DNA from: Verrucomicrobiota bacterium
GTDB taxonomy: Bacteria; Verrucomicrobiota; Kiritimatiellia; CAIVKH01
NCBI GenBank assembly: GCA_024233345.1
Contig: JACKPT010000010.1
Location: 62,001-126,000 of the forward strand
Reading direction: 5' to 3'
Length of the DNA: 64,000 nt
Positions within the stretch are counted from its first letter, which is position 1. Each line of letters opens with the position of its first letter. The translations under genes were made by a program, and so were the position numbers. This document shows, in pieces, positions 24,775 through 32,747 of the stretch. The notes below the pieces were generated by a model. That model was not told the DNA's origin. It was given only the letters and a program-made list of their open reading frames with translations, and made no database searches.

Positions 24775-26772
24775 TTACAACATGCGGCAGGGGCCGTGCA
24801 ATGGTTTGTTTTGGAGGGTGATCAGGGTGGAGGGTCCGGCGGCGATCCAGGCCCGTTCGGCTTCCTGTTCCTGTGGATACAGGTCGAAATAGGCCTCCAC
24901 GGTGCTGGAGCTGGTAAAGATCACCCGGTCAAAGGGGGTGGAGGGCAGGATGGAGTAGGGGATGGTCCGGTTCCGATAGAAGCGGGCCGGGGTCAGCATC
25001 AAGCCCACTTCGCGCATCCGGGCCTTGCGTTTTTCGGCTGGGGCTTTGTCCGAGCAAGGATAGAGATAGTGCCCCCGGTGCTCTGGTCCCAGCTCGAGGA
25101 GCAGGGCTTCGACCCCGCCGAGATTGGGTGCGGCTACGTCCGCCTTCAATCCATAACCCATCAGTTCATCAGCGGTGGCTGGGCCGACCGCCAGCAATCG
25201 CTTTCCGGTCAGTGCCCGGACATCGGCAATCGCAAGGAGGGCCTCCATATAGCCGCGCACCGCAGGCCGGGATGGGAACAGGATGCCCTCCATCTCGAGG
25301 GAGTCCCGCACGGCTTGCTTTCGTTGCTCCAGCGGCTCCATGACCAACTGGATGACTGGCCAGTGGATCAGGGGCCCATACCGGAGGAAATGTTCCGGTT
25401 CCGAGCCGGTGAATAGCGCGGCGGGCCTGGGTCGTATCACCCTTGGTCCGATCAACAGGACGGCGGGGGCCAACGGGGCGTACTGGTCCATATGCCCGAT
25501 GTCGGTGACCTCGATGGACTCGTCGGGGTAGCCGATCCGTTCGGCAAAGACCACCGGCGCATCCTCCCGCCAACCCGCTTCGCGCAGCTTGCGGTGTTGC
25601 TCGGGCAGGTTTCGCACGGACATGTAGGCCGCGAGATTGCCGATCTCCGGCCCGGGAAGCGGTGGCGCGGCTCCCTCCATGGGGGGCGATCCGGAAACCA
25701 GGGTCAGGCGGTGGCCCTCCCCGCGATGGGTCAGGGGGGCTCCGACCCGGGCCGCGGCGATCTGGGCGGCGGTGACTCCGGGAACCACTTCGGTGCGCAA
25801 GTGCCATGCGTTGAGAAACTCCAATTCCTCGGTCAGATGTCCATAGATGCCGGGGTCACCGCCATGGAGGCGTACGACCAGTTTGCCCTGTTCGGCTTCA
25901 TGCAACATCAGACGATGAATATCGAACTGGGAGGTGGAGGTCTGGCCACCTGCCTTGCCAACCGCGACCGCTTTGGATTGAATCCGCAGCAGAATGGGGT
26001 CGGGAATCAGCCGGTCATGATAGACGACATCGGCCATCTCCAAATACCGCTCGGCCCGGCAGGATAGCAGTGAGGGATCTGCGGGCGCTCCCATCAGGAC
26101 CACCATGCCTGCCTGGTCCCGCACATCCACCTTCCACAGCCACTCGCGCAGGTCTGTCCTGTCTTTGGAAATGACCAGGGCCAGGCGCCCCTGGTTGGGC
26201 GTGGTGTCATAGGGTAGATATTCGTGGATTCGGTGTTCGAGATTCAGGCGCTTGAGTGCGCAGGCGGCGATGATCACCGCATCGAAGTCACCCCGGTCGA
26301 GCTGTTCGAGGCGGGAATGAATGGGGCCCCGAATGGGTTTACATTGTGCCTCGGGATAGCGGGCGGCAATTTCTTCCTGCCGCTTGATACTGCTGGTGCC
26401 GATGGTGCGGATCGCCTCCGGGCCAGCCAGCGATGAGCGGATGACCAGGGCGTCCCGAATGTCTTGAGCAGGAAGCAGGGCAGCCAGGGTCAGGTTGGCG
26501 GGAAGGGGCTCGGGCAGGTCTTTGGCGGAATGTACCGCGAGGTCGGCCCGCCCTTCAAGAAGGGCCTGATCCAAGTCGCGGGTAAAGAAATCCTGCGGCA
26601 ATGCACTGTCGGTGAGGGCTTTTTTGAGGTCCCGGTCGCCGGGGGAGGTGACCGGAATCTTTTCGAACTGTAGTTCCGGGGCAAGGGTTCGCAGATAACC
26701 CAGGGCTTCGTCCACCTGGACAAGCGCGAGGGGACTGTTGCGAGTGATCAGTCTCAGGACTTGCTGGACCAC
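24775..26772 (-). CDS. HemC-SUMT-HemD fusion for uroporphyrinogen III/siroheme synthesis
   Basis: 665 residues. Residues 1-215: porphobilinogen deaminase domains 1-2 (RNSPLALVQVDEAL, GRADLAVHSAKDLPEPLP with catalytic Asp85, TIGTSSIKRQ, IIAACALKRLNLEHRI). Residues about 222-430: uroporphyrinogen-III C-methyltransferase (VVYHDRL, VVRLHGGDPGIYGH, VVPGVTAAQIAAARVGAPLT), though its first Gly-rich loop is altered to MGAPADPSLL. Residues about 435-665: uroporphyrinogen-III synthase. HemC domain 3, with the cysteine that holds the dipyrromethane cofactor, is missing. The GTG start at 26772 overlaps the end of hemA by 19 bases. Three successive reactions from porphobilinogen to precorrin-2 are thus carried on one chain; the next gene upstream is the Met8-like enzyme. 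Confidence 0.8.
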   Translation of the reverse strand: MVQQVLRLITRNSPLALVQVDEALGYLRTLAPELQFEKIPVTSPGDRDLKKALTDSALPQDFFTRDLDQALLEGRADLAVHSAKDLPEPLPANLTLAALLPAQDIRDALVIRSSLAGPEAIRTIGTSSIKRQEEIAARYPEAQCKPIRGPIHSRLEQLDRGDFDAVIIAACALKRLNLEHRIHEYLPYDTTPNQGRLALVISKDRTDLREWLWKVDVRDQAGMVVLMGAPADPSLLSCRAERYLEMADVVYHDRLIPDPILLRIQSKAVAVGKAGGQTSTSQFDIHRLMLHEAEQGKLVVRLHGGDPGIYGHLTEELEFLNAWHLRTEVVPGVTAAQIAAARVGAPLTHRGEGHRLTLVSGSPPMEGAAPPLPGPEIGNLAAYMSVRNLPEQHRKLREAGWREDAPVVFAERIGYPDESIEVTDIGHMDQYAPLAPAVLLIGPRVIRPRPAALFTGSEPEHFLRYGPLIHWPVIQLVMEPLEQRKQAVRDSLEMEGILFPSRPAVRGYMEALLAIADVRALTGKRLLAVGPATADELMGYGLKADVAAPNLGGVEALLLELGPEHRGHYLYPCSDKAPAEKRKARMREVGLMLTPARFYRNRTIPYSILPSTPFDRVIFTSSSTVEAYFDLYPQEQEAERAWIAAGPSTLITLQNKPLHGPCRML

Positions 26773-27656
26773 GCGAGGGCTCCATCCCGGATCATCCGGG
26801 CGGCAATATCCGCTCGATGGCGGCGGTCTTCGGAGTTCACCTGGGCCTTGGCCTCGATGTCTTCGAGGGAAATATAGGCGAGTTGCTGTTCTTCCCGGAT
26901 CGCGGCAGCGCAATCGGGGGGAACCCCGAGGTCGATCACCGTCAAGTCGGGGCCGGTTTTCTCCAGATGGTGGGGATAAACCAGGGGGTGGGGGGCTCCG
27001 GTGGCCGTGATGATGCCGCTCACCCCCTCGAACAGGTGAGCCAGATTGTCCAGGGCGCCACTGAATCCCTCGACTTCCATGGCCAGCATATAGGCGCGAT
27101 CGGGGCACCGGCTGGCAATGCGTACCGGATATTCGCCGCGTTTGCGCAGATTGCGGACAATGCTGCCGGCGAGGGATCCCGCGCCAACCACGGCGATGGT
27201 CGAGCCATGGGGGACCCGGTCCACCAGTTCCTGGGTGGCCAGTCCGCTCAGCGATATCAGGTTGCGGTCGATCCCGCTGGCCTTGCGGGCGGCCCGTCCG
27301 AGAGCAAGGGCGTCCTGGAAAATGCGGTCGAGGAGGTTGTGGTTTCCGTTTGCGGACTCACGAAACAGTTTGTAAGCGGTACGGACCTGGCCGAGCACTT
27401 CCAATTCACCGAGGACCCGGCTTTCCACGCCGGCGGCGATGCGGGCGATACGCTCGAATGCATCGGAAGCCCGGTAGGTTTGCAGCACCCGGATCCGGGG
27501 GTCTTCGGGAATGCCATAACCATAGCACTCAAGCCGTTGACAGGTGCTTAATACCAGGAACGGGGTATCCGCCCGCATCATCAAGTCGCGCACCACCTGT
27601 TCCCGTTGATCCGGGAGCAGGCATTCCACATCATATCCGCTGAATGGCTTCATCAA
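26754..27656 (-). CDS. hemA: Shortened glutamyl-tRNA reductase
   Basis: 300 residues; usual length is 415-450. The catalytic cysteine block is VLSTCQRLECYGY, the middle region ESRVLGELEVLGQVRTAYKL is well conserved, and the NADPH site is VVGAGSLAGSIVRNL. The C-terminal helical dimerisation domain is absent, and the N-terminus is shortened too (Cys at about 39 rather than 50). It reduces glutamyl-tRNA to glutamate-1-semialdehyde, the first step of C5 tetrapyrrole synthesis. It overlaps the Met8-like gene by 26 bases and the HemC fusion by 19, so a dedicated siroheme operon is likely. hemL and hemB are not in the window. Confidence 0.85.
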   Translation of the reverse strand: MMKPFSGYDVECLLPDQREQVVRDLMMRADTPFLVLSTCQRLECYGYGIPEDPRIRVLQTYRASDAFERIARIAAGVESRVLGELEVLGQVRTAYKLFRESANGNHNLLDRIFQDALALGRAARKASGIDRNLISLSGLATQELVDRVPHGSTIAVVGAGSLAGSIVRNLRKRGEYPVRIASRCPDRAYMLAMEVEGFSGALDNLAHLFEGVSGIITATGAPHPLVYPHHLEKTGPDLTVIDLGVPPDCAAAIREEQQLAYISLEDIEAKAQVNSEDRRHRADIAARMIRDGALAWSSKS

Positions 27657-28278
27657 ATCGTTGATCTATGGTGTCGCGATCATTCTGAACAATCGCTTCC
27701 AGTAACTGTTTATCTCGAACCATATTCTTTAGCAACATCTTGCGCGCTTGTCCACCCGGCAAAGACTTGCGCAGCGCCGCCATCCTGTCCGCCGCATAGG
27801 CCCAGCCTTCGGAGAGGTTGGCCTCCAAGTGTTTACGCAGCGCAACCGAGAGCGCCGGAGCATCGCCCCCGCTGCTGATACTGATCACCAGAGGTCCCCG
27901 ATAAATCAGGGACATGTAGTAGAGATCACAATACTGGTTTTTGTCCACTGCGTTTAGGGGTTTCCCGTATTTGCGGCACCAGGCAGCAATTTCGTCCGCT
28001 TTTTGGAGGTCCTCGGTATCTTCCACCACGACCTGGGCCTTGCTGACATCCTCCTCGGTGGCTTCCCGGGCGAGATGGATCATCCGCTCATCCTGCGCCA
28101 CTTCCGCCCGGACTTCGTCCGTGAGGGTGGGGGAAATCAGGTAAATCTTGTACCAGTCAAACTTGCGGGCATCCCGGACCCGCTGCAGGGTTTCATCGCC
28201 ACAGCCGATAATCAGCAGGGTTGAACAGGAGGTGACCAACCCTATCGGGAAAGCTTTGTAGCGGGTAGATTCGCTCAT
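27631..28278 (-). CDS. Precorrin-2 dehydrogenase/sirohydrochlorin ferrochelatase (Met8/CysG-N type)
   Basis: 215 residues from the ATG at 28278. The Rossmann part is TLLIIGCGDETLQRVRDARK, and the catalytic region LNAVDKNQYCDLYY contains the aspartate used for both dehydrogenation and Fe chelation, followed by the family block LVISISSGGDAPALSVALRK. It converts precorrin-2 to siroheme. It is the first gene of the met8-hemA-hemC/SUMT/D operon, next to cysHDN, so the operon most likely makes siroheme for assimilatory sulfite reductase. The GxGxxA motif is degenerate (GCGDET). Confidence 0.85.
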   Translation of the reverse strand: MSESTRYKAFPIGLVTSCSTLLIIGCGDETLQRVRDARKFDWYKIYLISPTLTDEVRAEVAQDERMIHLAREATEEDVSKAQVVVEDTEDLQKADEIAAWCRKYGKPLNAVDKNQYCDLYYMSLIYRGPLVISISSGGDAPALSVALRKHLEANLSEGWAYAADRMAALRKSLPGGQARKMLLKNMVRDKQLLEAIVQNDRDTIDQRFDEAIQRI

Positions 28279-28301
28279 ACTCAGATAAAATTGGAATGAA
28301 C

Positions 28302-28322
28302 AGAAGGAAACGAAGGAAACGA
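28302..28322 (+). repeat. Short dispersed repeat (GGAAACGAA type), left copy
   Basis: AGAAGGAAACGAAGGAAACG plus A; its 19-base core recurs inverted at 29091-29113, and a partial direct copy is at 28918-28930. Confidence 0.6.
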
Positions 28323-28415
28323 CGATGACGTTTGGGGTAAACATCCGGTCCCCTCAAAGGATGTCGGGGGCCCGGATCTTTCCAAAACCTCTGGTGATCC
28401 AGCGATCTTCCTTCT

Positions 28416-28811
28416 TCAGACTTGAGTCGCCGGTGCCGGAACTCCCTGATACTCGGCGGATCCGAACCCGAGGATGGGGAAGAAGATAATGGGGAGAAGG
28501 ATCAAGCCTGCGGCAAACCCGCCTCCCTTGCCAAATGCCTTGGCGAGGTTTATGTACACGAGAATGCTGACCACGAAGTTGACAAACGGAACAAACAGCA
28601 GGAGCACCCACCACAGAGGTTTTCCTGCAATCTCCAGCAGGACGATCATGTTGTAAATTGGAACAATCGCCGCCCAGCCCGGCTTACCCGCTTTGGTGAA
28701 CACCATCCACATCGAAGCAACCACCAGTGCGATGATTGCCACATAGATGAAGAGGCCAAACATGCCAATTCCGTTGCCGCCCGATGCATAGTCCGCTGAA
28801 TAGTCCATCAT
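28416..28811 (-). CDS. DUF5684-type small membrane protein
   Basis: 131 residues with three or four hydrophobic segments (MFGLFIYVAIIALVVASMWM, WWVLLLFVPFVNFVVSILVY, GLILLPIIFFPILGFG). The loop KAGKPGWAAIVPIYNMIVLL and the phrase KPLWWVLLLFVP are typical of DUF5684 membrane proteins, which are often signal-peptidase-like neighbours of unknown role. AGGAGA lies just upstream of the tandem ATGs. The gene sits between short inverted repeats at 28302-28322 and 29091-29113 and interrupts the sulfur/siroheme block without obvious link to it. Confidence 0.75.
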   Translation of the reverse strand: MMDYSADYASGGNGIGMFGLFIYVAIIALVVASMWMVFTKAGKPGWAAIVPIYNMIVLLEIAGKPLWWVLLLFVPFVNFVVSILVYINLAKAFGKGGGFAAGLILLPIIFFPILGFGSAEYQGVPAPATQV

Positions 28812-29127
28812 ATTCTCCTTTGTGGGCTCCTTTTGTGGAGCGAAACACAGAGTACTTGGGTGTCATGGCCGGGCCAAGAACGAATTCCGGGCAGAACGAA
28901 GGAGAACTGGGAGATTTACAGAAGGAAACGAAGAAGCTTCACAGAGATATGTTGGTGGGATGGGGGCAGACACATGTAGTCATTGTCTATTCCTCTTGTC
29001 CCCCAAACATGATGCCTTTCGCCGACCGCCTCTGGGCGGTTCCCATTCCAGTGCTTTGGGGCAACCTGTAGTGGTAGATAACCTCTTTCTTCGTTTCCTT
29101 CGTTTCCTTTTGTAAAAAAAAAACAAC
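28812..29127. other. Intergenic region with repeat copies
   Basis: Contains a partial GGAAACGAA repeat at 28918-28930, the inverted full copy at 29091-29113 and an A-run after it. No gene seen. Confidence 0.4.
29091..29113 (-). repeat. Short dispersed repeat, inverted copy
   Basis: TCGTTTCCTTCGTTTCCTT plus TTGT: exact reverse complement of the 19-base core at 28304-28322. Confidence 0.6.
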
Positions 29128-30438
29128 TCAGATCTGGTATCCCTCGAATTCCGGTTGGGGCGGCGGCGGGACCGGTTCGCAAATCATACCGGCGGCGAGG
29201 GTGGTGTTGGTGGCCTCGTCGATGAGGATGAAGCCTCCGGTATAACGGTTGCGGGCGTAAGCGTCGAAGGCGAGAGGGACATTGGTTTTGATGGAAAGCC
29301 TGGCAATGTCGTTGAGACCCAGTTGCTCGATGCCCGCTTCCGGTTCGAGGGTGTCGATATTGATCCGGTGCTGGATGTCCTTGATCATGCAGCGGGCGGA
29401 GCGGGTGGTATGCTTGAGGCCGTATTTGATGCCTTTGCGCAGGGGTTGCTCGCTCATCCAGCAGACCATCGCTTCGAAGTCCTGAGTCAGGTGGGGAACA
29501 TTCCCGGGTTTGACCAGCATATCGCCGCGGCTGATGTCGATGTCGTCCTCCAGCAGCAGGGTGGCGGACATGGGGGTGAAGGCTTGATCGATGGAGCCTT
29601 CATACGTGTGGATATCCGCGATCCTGGAGGTTTTGCCGGAGGGCAGCACCATCACCGGGTCGCCTTTGTGGAAAATCCCGCCGACCACCTGCCCGGCAAA
29701 TCCCCGGAAATCATGGTATTCATCCCGGTGGGGGCGGATCACATATTGCACGGGAAACCGGGGGTCGCTCAGGTTGCGGTCGTTGTCGATGTAGACATCC
29801 TCGAGGTGCCGGAGCAGGGGGGGGCCGAAATACCACGCCATGGTATCCGATTTCTCGACAATATTGTCCCCCTTGAGGGCGCTGATTGGAATGAAGGTGA
29901 CATCCTGGATGCCGAGGCCGGCCGCGAAGGCGGAGAATTCCTGCTTGATATGGTTGAAGATGTTCTCGTCGTAGCCGATCAGATCCATCTTGTTCACGCA
30001 GAGCACCAGGTGGGGGATGCGGAGCAGGGAGGCGATGTAGGCATGCCGCCGGGTTTGTTGAATGACGCCCTGGCGGGCATCCACGAGAATGATCGCGAGG
30101 TTGGCGGTGGAGGCCCCGGTGACCATGTTCCGGGTGTATTGGACATGGCCGGGGGTGTCGGCGACGATGAACTTTCGCTTGGCGGTGGCAAAATAGCGGT
30201 AGGCGACATCGATCGTGATGCCCTGCTCGCGTTCGGCGCGCAGGCCATCGGTGAGGTTGGCGAGGTTGATCTGTCCGGCCCCGGTGATATCACTGGACCG
30301 TTCAAGAGCCTCGAGCTGATCCTGGAGGATGAGCTTGCTGTCATAAAGCAGCCGTCCGATGAGGGTGCTTTTGCCATCGTCTACGCTGCCTGCGGTGGTG
30401 AAGCGAAGCAGGTCTTTGGTATCATGCATTGTGGTCAT
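29128..30438 (-). CDS. cysN: Sulfate adenylyltransferase subunit 1 (GTPase)
   Basis: 436 residues: a translation-GTPase fold with P-loop GSVDDGKSTLIGRLLYDSK, switch I REQGITIDVAYRYF, DTPGH and NKMD (G1-G4), then two beta-barrel domains. GTP hydrolysis drives ATP sulfurylase catalysed by CysD, making APS. It lacks a C-terminal APS kinase (CysC) domain, in keeping with an APS-type CysH next to it. ATG overlaps the cysD stop by one base (TAATG). Confidence 0.95.
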   Translation of the reverse strand: MTTMHDTKDLLRFTTAGSVDDGKSTLIGRLLYDSKLILQDQLEALERSSDITGAGQINLANLTDGLRAEREQGITIDVAYRYFATAKRKFIVADTPGHVQYTRNMVTGASTANLAIILVDARQGVIQQTRRHAYIASLLRIPHLVLCVNKMDLIGYDENIFNHIKQEFSAFAAGLGIQDVTFIPISALKGDNIVEKSDTMAWYFGPPLLRHLEDVYIDNDRNLSDPRFPVQYVIRPHRDEYHDFRGFAGQVVGGIFHKGDPVMVLPSGKTSRIADIHTYEGSIDQAFTPMSATLLLEDDIDISRGDMLVKPGNVPHLTQDFEAMVCWMSEQPLRKGIKYGLKHTTRSARCMIKDIQHRINIDTLEPEAGIEQLGLNDIARLSIKTNVPLAFDAYARNRYTGGFILIDEATNTTLAAGMICEPVPPPPQPEFEGYQI

Positions 30439-31340
30439 TAGAAATATCCCTCGCGTTTACGGTCTTCCATCGCGGATTCGGATCGCTTGTCATCGGCCCG
30501 GCTTCCCCGTTCGGTGACCTGGGCCACCGCAATTTCCTGGATGATGTCGCCCACGTCGGCCGCGGTGGATTCCACGCAGCCGGTGCAGGAGATGTCCCCG
30601 ATGGTTCGGACCCGGACGTCGAGCACCTTGACGGTTTCATGGTCCTTGGGCTTGAGGAGGGGGCTGACCGGCAGCCATTGCCCATCGCGTCTCACCACTT
30701 CCCGCTGGTGGGAGAAGTAGATGTTGGGAATGGCAAGATTTTCCTTCTCGATGTACTGCCAGATATCCAACTCGGTCCAGTTGCTGAGCGGAAACACCCG
30801 CATATGATCGCCGGGGTTGATGCGGGCGTTATAGAGATTCCATAACTCCGGCCGCTGGTTTTTGGGGTCCCACTGTCCGAAGGCATCCCGGAACGAGAAA
30901 ACCCGTTCCTTGGCCCGGGCTTTCTCCTCGTCGCGGCGGGCGCCTCCGAGGGCACAGTCAAATTTGAATTCCTCAATCGCCGCGAGGAGGGTGGGGGTTT
31001 GCAGCCGGTTGCGGCTGGATTCACCGGGGGTTTCCACCGCGATGCCGGCCCGGATGGCCTCTTCCACGGTGCGGACAATCAGCTTCTCGCCAAGTTCGGC
31101 GGCACGCGCATCCCGGAAGGCAATCAGCTCGGGAAAGTTGTGACCGGTATCGATGTGCATCAGCGGAAACGGGAAGCGGGCCGGACGGAAGGCCTTCTCC
31201 GCGAGCCGCAGCATGCAGATGGAATCTTTTCCCCCGGAAAACAGCAGTACCGGCCGTTCAAATTCGGCCGCCACTTCACGCATGATCTGAATCGATTCGG
31301 CTTCCAGTGCCTGGAGATGAGTCAAGGTATGAGAGATCAT
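30438..31340 (-). CDS. cysD: Sulfate adenylyltransferase subunit 2
   Basis: 300 residues from the ATG at 31340; upstream in-frame codons lie in cysH and are excluded. The PP-loop LLFSGGKDSICMLRLAEKAF, the sequence HIDTGHNFPELIAFRD and GGARRDEEKARAKERVFSFR are the CysD signatures. With CysN it adenylates sulfate to APS. It overlaps cysH by 4 bases (ATGA) and cysN by 1, so cysHDN is one operon under the Rrf2-family gene just upstream. The C-terminal EDRKREGYF is also typical. Confidence 0.96.
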   Translation of the reverse strand: MISHTLTHLQALEAESIQIMREVAAEFERPVLLFSGGKDSICMLRLAEKAFRPARFPFPLMHIDTGHNFPELIAFRDARAAELGEKLIVRTVEEAIRAGIAVETPGESSRNRLQTPTLLAAIEEFKFDCALGGARRDEEKARAKERVFSFRDAFGQWDPKNQRPELWNLYNARINPGDHMRVFPLSNWTELDIWQYIEKENLAIPNIYFSHQREVVRRDGQWLPVSPLLKPKDHETVKVLDVRVRTIGDISCTGCVESTAADVGDIIQEIAVAQVTERGSRADDKRSESAMEDRKREGYF

Positions 31341-32068
31341 ATCTGGTAAGTTCCTTTTTCGGCGGGGACAGTCAAGTGCAGTCCGCATTCCTTGTGTTCG
31401 GGAGACTCCCACCACCATCGCCCGGCCCGTTCGTCCTCTCCGATACGGATCGCCCGTGTGCAAGGTGCGCACCCGATGGATGCGTAACCCTGATCATAGA
31501 GCCGGTTGTAGGGGAGGTTGCGATCTTTCACGTAGTATACCGCCTGCTCGTGGGTCCAGTCGGCGAGAGGACTGATTTTGAGGATGCCGCCGTTCGCCTT
31601 GTCGATTTCGACCACATCGAGTTTGGCCCGGGTAACACTCTGGCTGCGTCGAAGCCCGGTCATCCATGCCTTCTGATTTTTCAGAGCACGGCGGAGCGGC
31701 TCCACCTTGCGAATACTGCAGCATTCCTTGCGGTTTTCCACCGTCTCGCGAAAAGAAAACAACCCTTTGGCCCGTTCAAGGCTTTCGACCGCTTCCCGGT
31801 CCGGAAACATCCACTCGATTTCGATGCCATACTTTTCCCGGACCCGTTCCGCGCATTCGTAGGTTTCCGGATTCAATCGCCCGGTATCCAGAGAAAACAC
31901 CCGAATATCCGGTTGTATCTGTGCCGCCATGTCGATCAAGGCGATATCCTCCACACTCCAGCTTGAGGCGATGGTGAGGGCAGGGTGATACAGGGAGAGG
32001 GCATGACCAATCACCGCCTCCGGATTAGCCAGATCAATCCCTGTCCATGCTTTCATAGTCTCGCTCAT
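31337..32068 (-). CDS. cysH: Fe-S type APS reductase
   Basis: 243 residues from the ATG at 32068, preceded by AAGGA; a TTG at 32098 is rejected. The PP-loop-like region is TIASSWSVEDIALIDM; the [4Fe-4S] cysteines are in KECCSIRKVEPL and GCAPCTRAI, and the catalytic C-terminal cysteine in ECGLH. Cysteine pairs of this kind mark enzymes that reduce APS (not PAPS) to sulfite, which explains why no CysC is needed. Sulfite would then go to a siroheme sulfite reductase not present in the window. Confidence 0.93.
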   Translation of the reverse strand: MSETMKAWTGIDLANPEAVIGHALSLYHPALTIASSWSVEDIALIDMAAQIQPDIRVFSLDTGRLNPETYECAERVREKYGIEIEWMFPDREAVESLERAKGLFSFRETVENRKECCSIRKVEPLRRALKNQKAWMTGLRRSQSVTRAKLDVVEIDKANGGILKISPLADWTHEQAVYYVKDRNLPYNRLYDQGYASIGCAPCTRAIRIGEDERAGRWWWESPEHKECGLHLTVPAEKGTYQI

Positions 32069-32129
32069 AACGTCCTTAATATCTATTATGTCTACCAATT
32101 TACTAGAGATTGTGTCAAAATTTTTTTTA

Positions 32130-32579
32130 TCAGATGGTGTAGTTCATTGCTTCGGAGGAGTTTCTAGCTCTCTCCATCTCGACAAGGTCTTGAAGGGAAT
32201 AGGAGCTGAGCACATCGAGGAGCGATTTTTCCGCCCGCTTCCAGATGGGGGAGAGAACATCCGGAATTGGGGTGGGGGAAGCGCTTTCATGGGCGGTGGC
32301 GCTGGGGCTGACCGCCATCAGGGGGCCCTCGAAAAAGAGGATCAGGTCACCGAGTCGGACGAAGGTTGGTTCCTTGGCGATCACATAACCGCCTTCTTTG
32401 CCTCGTATGGAGTCGGCATAACCGGCTTGCTTGAGCTGGCGCAGAATGGCCTCGAGGAAGCGTACCGGTATACCCTGGGCCCGGGCGATTTCGCCGATGG
32501 TGATGGGACCCTGGCCTTCGCGCAGGGCCAACTCAATCATTGCCTTGAGCCCATAATAGCATTTGTTTGAGATAATCAT
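32130..32579 (-). CDS. Rrf2-family transcriptional regulator
   Basis: 149 residues from the ATG at 32579. Winged-helix HTH: NKCYYGLKAMIELAL, ITIGEIARAQGIPVRFLEAI, LRQLKQAGYADSIRGKEGGY, VRLGDLILFFEG. It lacks the three-cysteine cluster of IscR, so it is closer to CymR/CysR-type cysteine-metabolism regulators. It lies 61 bases upstream of cysH on the same strand, and a CCTA-TAGG palindrome covers its own start region, suggesting autoregulation and control of sulfate assimilation. Confidence 0.88.
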   Translation of the reverse strand: MIISNKCYYGLKAMIELALREGQGPITIGEIARAQGIPVRFLEAILRQLKQAGYADSIRGKEGGYVIAKEPTFVRLGDLILFFEGPLMAVSPSATAHESASPTPIPDVLSPIWKRAEKSLLDVLSSYSLQDLVEMERARNSSEAMNYTI

Positions 32580-32580
32580 G

Positions 32581-32604
32581 CCTAAACTACACTTACCCGA
32601 TAGG
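32581..32604. promoter_or_regulatory. Possible Rrf2-family operator
   Basis: A 24-bp stretch with outer arms CCTA and TAGG, immediately before the regulator ATG and just downstream of a promoter with a perfect -35 box. Placement suits autorepression. Confidence 0.35.
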
Positions 32605-32605
32605 A

Positions 32606-32632
32606 ATTGCATGTTCAGTGTGTGGTTGTCAA
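32606..32632 (-). promoter_or_regulatory. Possible promoter of the Rrf2-cys unit
   Basis: On the minus strand TTGACA (32632-32627) is followed after 15 bases by TGCAAT (32611-32606). The spacing is short, which often means a regulated promoter. Confidence 0.35.
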
Positions 32633-32747
32633 TCCTTGTTTTGAAGGGTCCCGGCTATTCGCTGTTCGCGGGGTCGGAAAAGTGAATCCGAAATCCTGGT
32701 CTTGCCCGGTGCCTGTTTGGGGGGCGAAGGCGAACCTAAGACCAGGT

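Noticed and set aside
29155..30441. 428-codon frame antisense to cysN
   Set aside because: Exactly mirrors cysN; no homology-like texture.
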